A stretch of DNA of 64,000 nt, taken from the NCBI GenBank assembly GCA_039707465.1, contig CM077643.1:200161605-200225604 (forward strand), read 5' to 3'. Position numbers and translations under genes: made by a program. Every line of letters begins with the position of its first letter. Within the stretch, counting starts at the first letter, position 1. Source of the stretch: Rhabdophis nuchalis. Lineage: Eukaryota > Chordata > Lepidosauria > Squamata > Natricidae. Below are positions 34,425-44,806 of the stretch, piece after piece. Under the pieces are notes generated by a model. It was not told the DNA's origin. It saw nothing but the letters and a program-made list of their open reading frames with translations, and did no database searches.

Positions 34425-35316
34425 GGTTGGCTGTTAAAGTCAGTGCCACTAAGATGGCGTTTTTTGGGTGGGGCCGCTGAGGCAAATCAGGAGGTAAAAG
34501 TTTCAAATCAGGGCTGTAGAAAGTTCAGAAACCAGAAGAGAAACACTTTTCCAAATCAATAGTTATAATAAAAAAGGCACTCCAGACAAGGAATCAATTA
34601 ATCCAAAAAAATTCTTCATTGATAGCAAGAGGAAGTCCAAATCACAAAGAGATGCTGGTAATTTTCCATAAATACAATAGTCATTCAGGAGCAGAGAGAA
34701 GCCATCTTCCACCGCCCAAGCTGGGAGCCAGCCGGAGAGAGTAACAAAGAAAAAAAAATTGTAGCAAGCCAATCGAACTTAGAAACATTATTGCAAGCCG
34801 CAAATCACTTTCACTCGCTTTCACTAAGTTCCAGGCAAACCGCATAGAAAAAAAACCCGTTCCTCGGAATGAGGAGCCATTTCAAAGTGCCGCTTTAAAT
34901 CCGAGGAGGGGTTTAACGAAAAAAACACACCCCTCCAAGCTTTTTAGTCCAGCGCTGCCATCGGAGATAAAATAGCAGATAAAAATACACTCACTCTTCG
35001 CCTTGCAGCCGAGCCTCGGGAGAGCCTTTCGACCCGAACGTCCGGCTCTCTTCACAATTAAAAAGCTTTTCTGATCTCCATTGGCGAAGGCGGAGACAGG
35101 CGTCTCCCCCCCGCAGCCAGCCTTTCCTCACCTAGGCTGAAGACAAGGGTCGCTTTCCCACCGCCGTGGGAAGAAAACGACCCCAGCAAGCCAACCCTAC
35201 GGAAGACCCCCAGGATGGGGTGTCTCGCCCCCGTCGGGGGGCAGAAAAAAGGACAAAGCGGCGGACGAGTCAGGGACCCATCCGTCGCCGTTGGAGGGCG
35301 GAAGCGGAAGTTGCTC
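34425..35316 (-). promoter_or_regulatory. GC-rich 5' leader of ORF1-only element A
   Basis: An 892-bp leader upstream of ORF1. The distal 250 bp or so is CpG-rich (GGCGACGGATGG, CCCCGACGGGGGCGAGAC-type blocks read on the minus strand) and is conserved in copy B over its whole length. By analogy with L1 5' UTRs it probably holds an internal RNA polymerase II promoter; this is inference. Confidence 0.6.
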
Positions 35317-35332
35317 GATAATCGTAGTATTG

Positions 35333-36478
35333 AACTGGAGGAAGCAGTGCCAGTAAAGCTTTGAAGTTCTTCTGCATACTTTATTTCACTTACCTCCCTA
35401 CTCAAGATAAGTGCCATGAAATACAAACAAAAATTACATTGTTCATAACTGTATACCGGTTCCTCTCTCTTCCATATCCTCCTTCCCCCTTTAGGAGACA
35501 AAGCTGAAAATCAGAGCTGATTTTCTATTGGTTTAGCTGTTCAAATTCCTCTCTTAAATGTATGTTTATTTACAGTATCTCTAGTTCCCCATTTACAATG
35601 CCTTTGTTGAATTAAGAGACTTTAATTGGCCGTGGGGGATTACTTTTGTACTGTTCCCAAATCCATTTACTAAAAATACTCCAAGAGACTAAGCTACTTA
35701 TTTAGAAACTTGTTATTAAGCCATTACCAGCCATTACGTTTTTCCTTACCATGTACCGTAATGTACCATATTCAAAATCCCATCACAAAGCCTTTTTTGT
35801 TCCACCTTAAACACAGCACAGCTCTCCAATAAATGCAGTGCCCTGAAAAACAGTTTCAGCTGGAGGAAAAAAAGAGCATTTCAGTTATAAGCAGTGTTTT
35901 TCTTTCCCTTGTGATATCTCAAAAATCTATCTACCAGTAGTTGTATCTGATGCCACAATGAGTAGAATGTGACATTCAAAGGTCACCATGCATTACCTTT
36001 AGCTCTTTATTTATATTGTGCAATATAGGAAAACTGGTCATTAACAAAGACCTACAGAAACCTACAGTTTCTCAATTCACAATTCATTGTGATCTTTCTC
36101 TTTTAGTTTCCTGGGGAAAAGCAGTGACAGACTATAATCCAGAGATGGGCAAGCAGAGCTCCATCTGCTGTCTGTCCAGAACAGTACCTCCTCCCAGCTT
36201 TGAAATGGTAGAGATGGAATAGTAACTTTCTGCCACATTCCTAAGTCAAGGCTGGTATAATAGTTATATAGACAAATGGATCTGATACTCAGGGCCCAAC
36301 CTTGTAGGACCAAAGTAGTCTAATGGGGTCTCAACCTACTCCAGAGTAGGAAAAAGACAAAGGAACAAAAGTAGGAACATGTAAATGTCCACACACAAGC
36401 CAACATGCTTCTCAACAATCCTTCCCATGGAGGAGTTGCTTAGAAAGAAATGGATTGGTAATTATGATTTGGGGTTTG
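35333..36478. other. No gene recognised
   Basis: Unique-looking DNA. Confidence 0.5.
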
Positions 36479-36486
36479 GCTAGGCT

Positions 36487-36879
36487 CAGAAATGTGCTTC
36501 AAAAATTTCATCAATGGGTTCTCTGCCTGGGTGGGCGTGGTCATGGTAGGCGTGGCCTAGTTGGCCTCCTGCACCACGGTTGGGGGGGACGTTTTCACCT
36601 TTCTCAAGCTCTGGAGACTTTCCTCAAGCCTCTGGGAGGGCAACAACTGCCTCACCCAGGCACTGGAACCTCCAGAAAGCCCATTTTTCCCCTCCTGGAG
36701 TCTCCTCATGGGCACTTACCTCACATCCAAAGCAGGCCATGTAGAGACTCTTAGGAGGGGAGGGGAGGGAGGGTTGGGGGGGGTTAGCCAGGGGTGGGAT
36801 TTGGAGGTTCTCTGAACTGACCATAACGTTAGCTACAGGTTCTCCCAAACCCGGACGAACCTGTAGCAGCCCACCCCTG
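36487..36879 (-). mobile_element. Non-autonomous hAT-type element, same family as 7126-7520
   Basis: In reverse orientation it matches 7126-7520: the TTCAAAAATTTCATCAATGG end lies at the left and the CCCGGACGAACCTGTAGC end with CCACCCCTG at the right. The left terminus is mutated (CAGAAATG). The flanks GCTAGGCT and GGTAAGGT agree at only 5 of 8 bases, so the copy is older. Confidence 0.75.
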
Positions 36880-37084
36880 GGTAAGGTTAATATTAAAAAG
36901 AAACCTATATGCCTGGATTTACTCCTTTTCAAACTATGACATATTTGTTGATTTATTTATTTTTTTGCAGATCTTGGAGGTACTGACATTAGACTAACTA
37001 GTAAAGGCCTAATGTGGCCCTCTGCCTAGCCAAAATTGCACTGTCCTGCTTTAAAAGGGAATCAGGGGGCTGAGGGAATTGCAT

Positions 37085-37285
37085 AACGTGTTATTATCAT
37101 TGTCCCTTCAAGTCAATGTTGATTCCTGGCAGTTGCTTGGACAAGTGCCTGCAGTTTTCTTGGCAAGATTTCAGAAGTGGTTTTCTATTACCTTCTCTTC
37201 CGAGGGCTGAGAGAGAGTGACTAGCCCTAGATCATCCAGCTGACTTTGTTTATAAGGTGGGGATTAGAACTCACAGTCTCCAAAT
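37085..37285 (-). mobile_element. tRNA-derived SINE fragment
   Basis: On the minus strand: GGAGACTGTGAGTTCTAATC, CTCTCTCAGCCCTCGGAAG and CTTGCCAAGAAAACTGCAGG. Same family as 14598-15112. Confidence 0.7.
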
Positions 37286-37329
37286 TTTTAGCTGGAAGAA
37301 AGGAAAGAAGGGAGGGAGGGAGGGATGAA

Positions 37330-37745
37330 CTTAATACAGGTAGTTCTTGACTTATAACTGGTCGTTTAACAACCATTTGGAGTTATGAAAAGGCTTCAGA
37401 AAAGGTGATTTATGGCCTGTGAAGCACTTCCTATAAAACATCACATTGCTCCCATGACTGAATTTTAGAGTTTTGCAATGAGCTCACATTTATGATTGCA
37501 GCATCCAACATTTTTTCCTCTGGTTTCTGGTGGTATTTTTTGCTGATTTTTGGCCCCCCCAAAAAAAAGCCTACCCATTTGGGGAAATAGTTTCATGCTT
37601 ATGACCATGTGATTCACTTATTGACTGCCATAAAAATGATTGTACAATTGGGTCTGGTCACGTGAGGACCTGTCACAACCTAGAACTAAAATGCCAGTCA
37701 CAATTGCAGTAGTAAGTTCACGGACCATTTATGGGAAGTTGTACA
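37330..37745 (+). repeat. Unassigned interspersed repeat (possible DNA transposon)
   Basis: It begins ACAGGTAGTTCTTGACTTAT with AACTGGTCGTTTAACAACC, and has an interior GGTCTGGTCACGTGAGGACC-like block. The right end is not clear. Fragments of the same family are at about 21325-21562 and 27617-27690. Confidence 0.5.
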
Positions 37746-38209
37746 ACTATTCCTGGAAATGTGGAAGACTAAATGACAAAAGCTGATTGATAGCATTATG
37801 TATGGATTTATATACAGAAGCACTTTCGTTCTTACCAACAGATTTTAACTTTCTGCTTCTGCCAAGTCTCTCATTCATCTAAGTTCCCCAGAAACAACAA
37901 TTAATACATTTATTTGATTGTTCTTAGCAGATTATAGACTTGTAACAATTTATCCGTAACAGACTGGGAGAAGCTGGAGACTTGATTTAATTAGGCAAGT
38001 TGGTGATAAATCATAGAGTAGAATTTTATTTTAATATCTTCTTTGCCGACCTGTCATTTCAGATAGCTTGAAGCAAATGAAACCCACTGAAACCTGCAAA
38101 GCTGGCAAAACAGAAACGTCAAAGCAAGGGGGGGGGGGGTTTAAGTCAAAGCAAATAAAACCCTAATAGAGACAAACGCTGGTAATGACAACCCTGAATA
38201 TTTCAACTC
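37746..38209. other. No gene recognised
   Basis: Unique-looking DNA; a G run of about 13 bases lies at 38130-38142. Confidence 0.45.
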
Positions 38210-38686
38210 ATGAAGCAACAGTTGCCTCGGATTTTAACATTCTTCCAATTAAAATATGGAATTGGTACTCCCAATTATGTTTTAACTTTAAAAGATACAT
38301 CCAGGGCAACCCCAGACTGCTTGTGTCAGCTTTACCTGGATAGTCTGATACTTCTGAAGGACATATCAGAATTGAATTTGTTTCTGAACCCAGAGAAGCA
38401 GGGATTTAAAGAAGAGGGGAGAGAAGAATGGGGGAAAGATAATGAAGATAAAGAAGGGGTAGAAATGGTGGGAAATAAAAAGCAGCCAAAAAAAAAATCA
38501 ATTGGGCTTGACAATGGTATAAGGAAAGTGGTAAAGTTGGGATGTGTCCCAATAAAAGGAAATAAAAAGCAGACAAAGGATGTTTCGGAGGTTTACAGTG
38601 GCATAAGGAAAATTGAGTTAGGAGATTATACCTCAATAAAGAGAAATATAAAAAACGGTGGAATGGGGAAAATTGAAGAGGGTTGA
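38210..38686 (+). other. Open frame (158 codons) with an in-frame 29-residue repeat
   Basis: I do not recognise this protein. The frame is open from 38210 to 38686. Its second half carries two successive 29-residue units of the form GNKKQxKxxSxxxxGIRKxxxLGxxxIK, starting at about residues 88 and 117, then the beginning of a third. The DNA period is 87 bp, a multiple of three, which is why the frame stays open. The protein is Lys/Glu/Gly-rich, with no signal peptide or membrane segment. It lies just upstream of a purine-rich region resembling an L1-type 3' UTR, so it may be LINE-derived non-coding sequence. Real expression is doubtful. Confidence 0.3.
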
Positions 38687-38689
38687 TGT

Positions 38690-39520
38690 GTCAAAACGAA
38701 GAAAAGGGAGAAGGCAGGAACAGAGAAGTGGGATAAAAGACAACTAGAAATTGTTATATGGGAAAATATAAAGTTAAGATAAGGGGGTTATTCCTAAATA
38801 TGACAATAAAATGGAGTTGCTAAATGATTGAATATGATAATGGAAAGATAATTAAATAAAGGTCAAAACATAGAATATGGATAAATATGAAACTGATGTG
38901 TGAAGATTGTAAAACAGAGGTTTGTGATTCACTTTTTTACATGATAATTAAGCTGAGTTGCTAATTGATTGAATATGACAATAGAAGGACAATTAAGCAT
39001 GGGTCAAAATATATGAAACATGGATATATATAGAACCTTTAAGATGATGAATAAAGTGAGATGTGTGCCATTTGTTATTCTATATAGTAGACTAAGGGAA
39101 TTGTAATGAACATTAAACAGCAAGGATTGCTATTTATAGACAATTAAGGGTAATATAATCCAAGATATGGAAAAATGGAGAGGGAACATGAAATATACTT
39201 ACAATGGGAACTATTGAGATTTAAAGACAGAATCACAAATTGGGGGCATGTAAGGATGCATAATTATATAAATATTATGACGAAAGTAGGTGGAATTGTA
39301 ACCAGGTCTACATCTCAGCCAAAATTAGGCGGGGGGGGGGGGGTATTTAAACCACAATACTATATATGTATACTTTTTTGTTCTATTTCTTTAAAAAAAA
39401 GAAAGAAGATATATGTTAAAATTAAATATGTATATTGAAAAGGAATTATAAATATCATCAACATAAAATGCAGCTTGCTCAGAAGCTGAAATACACCAAG
39501 GAAATGAGATGAAGAGTGTG

Positions 39521-39521
<1 letters not shown>
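38690..39521 (+). mobile_element. Possible L1-like 3' UTR, left part, with diverged tandem units
   Basis: AT- and purine-rich DNA. A unit containing GAGTTGCTAAATGATTGAAT and GGTCAAAACATAGAATATGG (about 38800-38895) recurs in diverged form at about 38940-39035 (GAGTTGCTAATTGATTGAAT, GGTCAAAATATATGAAAC). A G run of about 14 bases is at 39330-39344. The purine richness, and the AATAAA-type end at 41085 beyond the inserted CR1, suggest an L1-type 3' region split by CR1. Assignment is tentative. Confidence 0.35.

Positions 39522-39595
<74 letters not shown>
39522..39595 (+). repeat. (AT)n microsatellite, about 36 copies
   Basis: A pure AT run immediately at the 5' truncation point of the CR1 that follows. 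The Tyr-Ile run in the reading frame across it is an artefact. Confidence 0.95.
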
Positions 39596-39601
<6 letters not shown>

Positions 39602-40740
39602 ATTTACTTGGACTTCAGTAAGACATTTGATAAAGTAGACAATAACCTACTATTAGATAAAGTAGAAAATTGTGGATTAGACCGCACCACCACCAAATGG
39701 ATTCGCAACTGGCTGACCAACCGCACTCAACGTGTAGTCCTCAATGGAACTGCATCTACATGGAAGGAAGTATGCAGTGGAGTCCCCCAAGGCTCTGTTT
39801 TAGGCCCAGTACTCTTTAACATCTTCATCAACGATTTGGATGAGGGGATAAATGGGGAACTCATCAAATTTGCAGACGACACCAAGCTGGCAGGAATAGC
39901 CACCACTCCAGAAGATAGGCTTAAGATACAGAAGGATCTAGACAAACTTGAACATTGGGCACTATCTAATAAAATGAAATTCAATTGTGAAAAAAGTAAG
40001 GTTCTACATTTAGGCAAGAAAAACAAAATGCACAAGTACAGTATAGGTGGTACCTTGCTCAATAGTAGCAACTGTGAGAGGGATCTAGGAATCCTAGTGG
40101 ACAACCATTTAAATATGAGCCAGCAGTGTGCAGCAGCTGCCAAAAAAGCCAACACAGTTCTAGGCTGCATAAACAGAGGGATAGAATCTAGATCACGTGA
40201 AGTGTTAATGCCACTGTATAGTGCCTTGGTAAGGCCACACTTGGAATACTGCATACAGTTTTGGTCACCACGATGTAGAAAAGATGTGGAGACTCTGGAA
40301 AGAGTGCAGAGAAGAGCAACCAAGATGATTAGGGAACTGGAGACTAAAACATATGAAGAACGGTTGCAGGAGCTGGGTATGTCTACTTTGATGAAGAGAA
40401 GGACCAGGGGAGACATGATAGCAGTGTTCCGATATCTCAGAGGGTGCCACAAAGAAGAGGGAGCCAAACTATTCTCCAAGGCACCTGGGGGCAGGACAAG
40501 AAGCAATGGGTGGAAACTAATCAAGGAGAGAAGCAACTTAGAACTAAGGAGAAATTTCCTGACAGTTAAAACAATTAACCTCTGAAACAGCTTGCCTCCA
40601 GAAGTTGTGAATGCCCCAACCCTGGAAGTCTTTAAAAAGATGTTAGATAGCCATTTGTCTGAAATGGTATAAGGCTCCTGCCCACGCAGGGGGTTGGACT
40701 AGAAGACCTACAAGGTCCCTTCCAACTCTGCTATTGTATT
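39596..40740 (+). mobile_element. CR1-type LINE, 5'-truncated, well preserved
   Basis: It runs from the middle of the RT domain to a complete 3' end: GGGGTTGGACTAGAAGACC, CCTTCCAACTCTGCTATTG and the TATTG tail. No endonuclease and no 5' region are present. It is the best preserved of the CR1 pieces here (4371, 11128, 16490, 24390, 42375). Confidence 0.92.
39598..40585 (+). pseudogene. CR1 ORF2 fragment: reverse transcriptase C-terminal half
   Basis: The frame, which opens at a spurious Met at 39509 inside the AT repeat, reads 358 residues. Genuine CR1 ORF2 starts at about 39598 with YLDFSKTFDKVDNNLL, carrying the first catalytic Asp. Next come GVPQGSVLGPVLFNIFINDL and the catalytic FADD (nucleotides 39869-39880), followed by the thumb (LVRPHLEYCIQFWSP) and C-terminal LERVQRRATKMIREL. 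A stop at 40583-40585 replaces the Gln/Trp expected after FLTVKTINL, cutting off the last 30 residues or so that remain readable downstream. There is no endonuclease or N-terminal RT fingers, so it is inactive, although the catalytic motifs are kept. The long minus-strand frame over the same bases is a shadow. Confidence 0.92.
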
Positions 40741-41110
40741 GTATTGTAAGTAAATAGAGGAGAGAGGTAAGGGAAGAAGAGAGGGAGAGAAAGAGGAGGG
40801 GGAGAGGTAGAGAGAAAGGAAGAATGGAAAGGGGGGAGAGGAGAAGGAGAGAGGAAGGGGAAGTAGAAAAGAGAAGGATGACAGAGGAAAGAAAAGAGGT
40901 AGGGAGGGGGAGGAGAGGGAGAAGAAAGTGATGGATAAGGTACAAATATGGTGTATGGAGAACAGAAGAGTCAATAATTGTTTTTGGAAGTTGATGGTAA
41001 GGTAAACTGATGTAAACATTTAATAATGCAATATGATGTTGGTCTATGTAACAGTATGCCTGTGATTATATGCTATGAAAATGGAAAAATAAAAAACTTA
41101 ATATGAATTT
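40741..41110 (+). mobile_element. Possible L1-like 3' UTR, right part
   Basis: A GA-rich stretch (40745-40935) is followed by GTAACAGTATGCCTGTGATT and ends GGAAAAATAAAAAACTTAAT, a plausible polyadenylation site. It may be the continuation of 38690-39521 after the CR1 insertion. Confidence 0.35.
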
Positions 41111-41136
41111 GTATCAATAATAATCAGGGTATTACC

Positions 41137-41332
41137 CAGGGGTGAAATTCAGCAGGTTCTGACAGGTTCTGGAGAACCGGTAGTGGAAATTTTGAGTAGT
41201 TCAGAGAACCAGCAAACACCACCACTGGCTGACTCCAGAGTGGGGGGAGGGATGGAGATTTTGCAATATCCTTTCCCTGCCATGCCCACCAAGCCACGCC
41301 CACAGAACTAGTAGTAAAAAAAATCACCACCG
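41137..41332. mobile_element. Non-autonomous hAT-type element (196 bp)
   Basis: It begins CAGGGGTGAAATTCAGC with AGGTTCTGGAGAACCGG and ends CACGCCCACAGAACTAGTAG ... CACCACCG. The exact 8-bp duplication GTATTACC is at 41129-41136 and 41333-41340. Confidence 0.88.
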
Positions 41333-41356
41333 GTATTACCCCCTTATAATATAGTT

Positions 41357-41514
41357 CAGAGGTATCAAACTGGTGGCCCGCGGGCCTAGATGCATCACAT
41401 GCAGGCGACACCCACCTCAACTCTGTAAATGGGAAAAAACATAGTGAAACATCACACGATGGCAACGTGATGGCAACGCGACAGCAATGTGATGGCATAA
41501 ATTTGACACCCGCG
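41357..41514. mobile_element. Non-autonomous hAT-type element (158 bp)
   Basis: Ends CAGAGGTATCAAACTGG and AAATTTGACACCCGCG; flanks ATATAGTT and CTATAGTC match at 6 of 8. Three short repeats of GATGGCAACG-type sequence lie inside. Confidence 0.78.
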
Positions 41515-41522
41515 CTATAGTC

Positions 41523-42374
41523 CATCAACCTAAAATCTGCCAAGACATTCCACCTTCCACTGAATACCGAGCTCTTTAGTAATTCATTTCCTAAGATGGG
41601 AAGGAAAAGAGTTCTCTGCCACAAGTTTCACTCTATCTATCATGGCATTTTATTTCTAAATAAGAAAAAGAATAAGGCTGCTCATAGCTTCATTTCTCAA
41701 ACTACAAGACTTCATTTATTATTTTATATGAAGGTAGATGATGCAGTAGTCAATCTGTGTCACTCTCTCAAGGCTCTCTTTCATATTTAGAAATATGAAT
41801 GATTTTCTACCAATCACAATTTTGAGGTAAGAACAGACACATATAAATCTTGCTTTTAGATACACTTTAGATGTGGGCAACATGAGATTCTAGGACTGTG
41901 CAAAGCCCTTGGCATGACTACAAAAATCACGTCAGACTTCAGTGGGACTAGCTATCTTTTCTCTGTCTTTTGCTGAATGATAAAAAAGAAAAAGGAGGGA
42001 AAAGTGAAAGAAAGGAGGACATTCAAAAAGAACACGAGAACACAGATGTCTGAAAGAAAATGGAGGATCACTTTGCTATAGTTCACTACTTCAGTTTTGC
42101 CTACTATATATCTTCCTCGACAAACTATCCTGCCACCCTCTGCAGGAAGAAAAAGTTGTTGAGCTGAACTATAGTGCAACTGATATATTTCTACAAAGAA
42201 TATTGCATTATCTGTCCTCTTAAGAAGCCACAGCTCTTTAGAAGTAAGTCTGATCTTCATTAGCATTACTTTTCAGCATCTATGGATTGTGGTGCTTATC
42301 CTCTTATGGCACAAACTTTATTTGAAGCTAGATTGTCCAATGTCTCACCATAATGAGATTTCATTCCACATCTT
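41523..42374. other. No gene recognised
   Basis: Unique-looking DNA; short frames only. Confidence 0.5.
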
Positions 42375-42900
42375 GTGAGTGTACCAACAATAACAGTTTT
42401 TAAGAGGAGATTGGACAGTCATTCTGAAATGGTATAGACTAGAGCAGTGATGGCTAACCTTTTTTGGCTTGCGTGCCAAAAGCAGGGGGAGCGCAGGGGG
42501 GTTGTGCATGGGTGTGCCACACTCATAATGCTATGTGCATGACCTCCTGCTTTTGGCATACTTTTTTCACCCTCCCCAGGCTGCAGAGGCTTTCTAGGAG
42601 CCTGGGGAGGGTGAAAACAACCTCCCCTCCCCACCTCCAGAGGCTTCAGGAGCTTCCCTGAAGCCTCCAGAGGGTGAAAAACCGCCTCAAAAGAAGGCCT
42701 AAATCAGCTGGCCAGTGCACACATGTGTGCTAGTACTGATAGGGCAACGCCTCGCTTGCCCTAAGAAATGGTTCCACTTGCCACCTGTGGCACCCGTACT
42801 ATAGGTGCCACCTGTTGCACTCATACTACATCACTGGACTAGAGTTTCCTCTCTGCTTGATCAGGAGATTGGACCCTTCCAACTCTGTTGTTCAGTTATA
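42375..42900 (+). mobile_element. CR1 3' end split by a hAT element
   Basis: Left part 42375-42436 (TTTTTAAGAGGAGATTGGAC, CATTCTGAAATGGTATAG) and right part 42845-42900 (CAGGAGATTGGACCCTTCC, AACTCTGTTG) form one CR1 3' UTR. It is interrupted by the element at 42445-42836. Confidence 0.75.
42445..42836. mobile_element. Non-autonomous hAT-type element (392 bp)
   Basis: It begins CAGTGATGGCTAACC and ends ACTACATCACTG. The exact 8-bp duplication GACTAGAG is at 42437-42444 and 42837-42844. Closely related to 15727-16096, including the CAGAGGCTTTCTAGGAGC block. Confidence 0.92.
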
Positions 42901-42904
42901 TCGA

Positions 42905-44651
42905 TGAATATGTGTGTCTGTTTATTAACTGTGTGATGGACGTTGGATTTTACCCAGGAGGAGCTTCACCAAGTTCTTGTCAACATGCCAACCTGTTCTC
43001 AGTTCAAGAACAAGACTGAAGAAACAAAAATTGCCACAATAAGTATCCATATTATGAAGAGAAGTTTCCATGTTTTCTACTTTTCAAAATAAGGAAATGG
43101 ATGCGTCCATGGCAAACTGGCAATCAGCCTGTTGCATTGGTATTACTGGTAACAGTTAAGCATCCTTTTCAATGGAACTGAATGCCCACATCATATGTTA
43201 ATACGGACTAAGGGAGTGACAAAAAATATCTCCCTACATTTTGTTATTTTCAGAGAATGTCTTGGCATTTAAATACACTTCAGTTATTTATGTGGAACTT
43301 ATAAATACATAGCATTAGACTGTGGAAGGGATATTTGTTGCATAAATTTTTTGGAGAAGAAAATAATGGATTCTCAGAGTGTATCCCGTGTCACTTATAA
43401 AAACTGACAAAGCACTTAGACAAATCATGCAGTTTTGCTCCGTTAAAAGCCCATGATGCACTATTTTTTACTTCCATATGTTCATCTGTGTAAATTGACC
43501 CATACATGTTTATCTGCTGACCAAATACAGCATTGTTATCTTATGGTTCAAAACTAGTTGATTCCTATTGGTGCCAATGGGGCAAAGCAAGTTGAACTTC
43601 TCATGGCTTAGCTAGATACTATGTCGTATTCTAACTAAACATCTCAAAGTTTAAATAAAATTACCCAGGCTCAGCTAATTAGAATTTCTGTTACTTTCAG
43701 CCAGGTATAAGTTTTCTTCCTTCATTGATATTATTTATCAGAGTTTAACAGTTTTCTTCTTTAAAATTCCATAGATAAGGAAGTACTACCCACAACCTAT
43801 TTAATGCATTCCAACTTTATATAAACACAGCTCTAAATATCAGGAATCTGGTGAGCTCTCTGCAGTGCAGGGATGATTAAAAATATAAAACATTGAACTC
43901 TTGGCTTAACAACACCTCTGAGAGTAACAGCATGGATCGAAAAATAAAACTAAGCTAAATACTTTTCCTAACAACTCCCAGGTGGATGTAGTGGTCTAGG
44001 AAAGTGTAATAATGAGATCAAATATAAATTTATAATATTTAAAGTGAAAATTCAGTATGTAGCTATGAATAATATAATATTGCATTGGCAATACGGCATC
44101 CTTGCTTAGGCAAATATCCTGCAATATATGAAGAAAAACCAGATTCTAAGAAACCTTATGTTCAAATAGCAGACCTTCACAAACTGAAAGTCTCAGTCCT
44201 AGGGTCCGTCTCTTAGGAGTCTTTGTATTGTTTCAAAAATCAGCTTTGGAGCTGTGCGAGACCTCTGTGTTGTCTGTATGGCCTCTATAGCTGAGTCTAT
44301 TTCTGACTCAACAACAATGTAGTTGAAAATATATTATGGATAACCTTTCCATTTCTTGCAATGCTGAACTCTGCAAAGCTTGTTCTTACATTGTATCTGT
44401 CCTTGAAGGCTATTTGGACAGAAAGTCAATATATGAAAACATTAATAAATTGAATACTTGATAAGCAAACTGTGAACAGTTGACTTAAAAAGGTGCATTG
44501 CCTACTGAAAACTATCTTCTCTTACAATGTGGAACAATGGGGATACATGAAGGAGTGCAAATACTGAATTTGTTCAGAGCAGCAGATGAGATACAACAGA
44601 CCACTGCTGAATACCGAAACAGGGGCATGTGAAGAGGAGATATACAGTACA
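42905..44651. other. No gene recognised; unique-looking DNA
   Basis: About 1.7 kb of AT-rich DNA without recognised features. Confidence 0.5.
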
Positions 44652-44652
44652 T

Positions 44653-44740
<88 letters not shown>
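44652..44740 (+). repeat. (GATA)n tract, left of the L2 element
   Basis: About 22 pure GATA units directly adjoining the tail of the L2 that follows. See the matching tract at 48193. Confidence 0.95.
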
Positions 44741-44741
<1 letters not shown>

Positions 44742-44806
44742 TTTGATTTTGATTTTGATTTTGATTTTGATTTATTTTGATTTTGATTTTGATTTTGATT
44801 TTATTC
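44741..44806 (-). repeat. (TTTTGA)n tract: L2 tail
   Basis: About ten TTTTGA units (TCAAAA on the minus strand) form the 3' tail of the L2 element. Confidence 0.9.

Larger units (their letters stand above)
33296..35316 (-). mobile_element. ORF1-only L1-related element (half-L1-like), complete copy A
   Basis: A minus-strand element of 2021 bp bounded by a perfect 16-bp target duplication, GATAATCGTAGTATTG, at 33280-33295 and 35317-35332. From its 5' end (right) it has an 892-bp GC-rich leader, one reading frame for an L1 ORF1p-like protein, and a short 3' UTR ending CAATAAAACTTTTTCAAAA. There is no endonuclease or reverse transcriptase and no room for one. Copy B (49280-54502) has the same start within about five bases and the same end, so this is a defined element and not a random deletion. 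It must use reverse transcriptase supplied by an autonomous L1. Confidence 0.88.

Noticed and set aside
39727..40536. 269-residue minus-strand frame
   Set aside because: It is the antisense shadow of the CR1 reverse transcriptase, whose motifs are on the plus strand.
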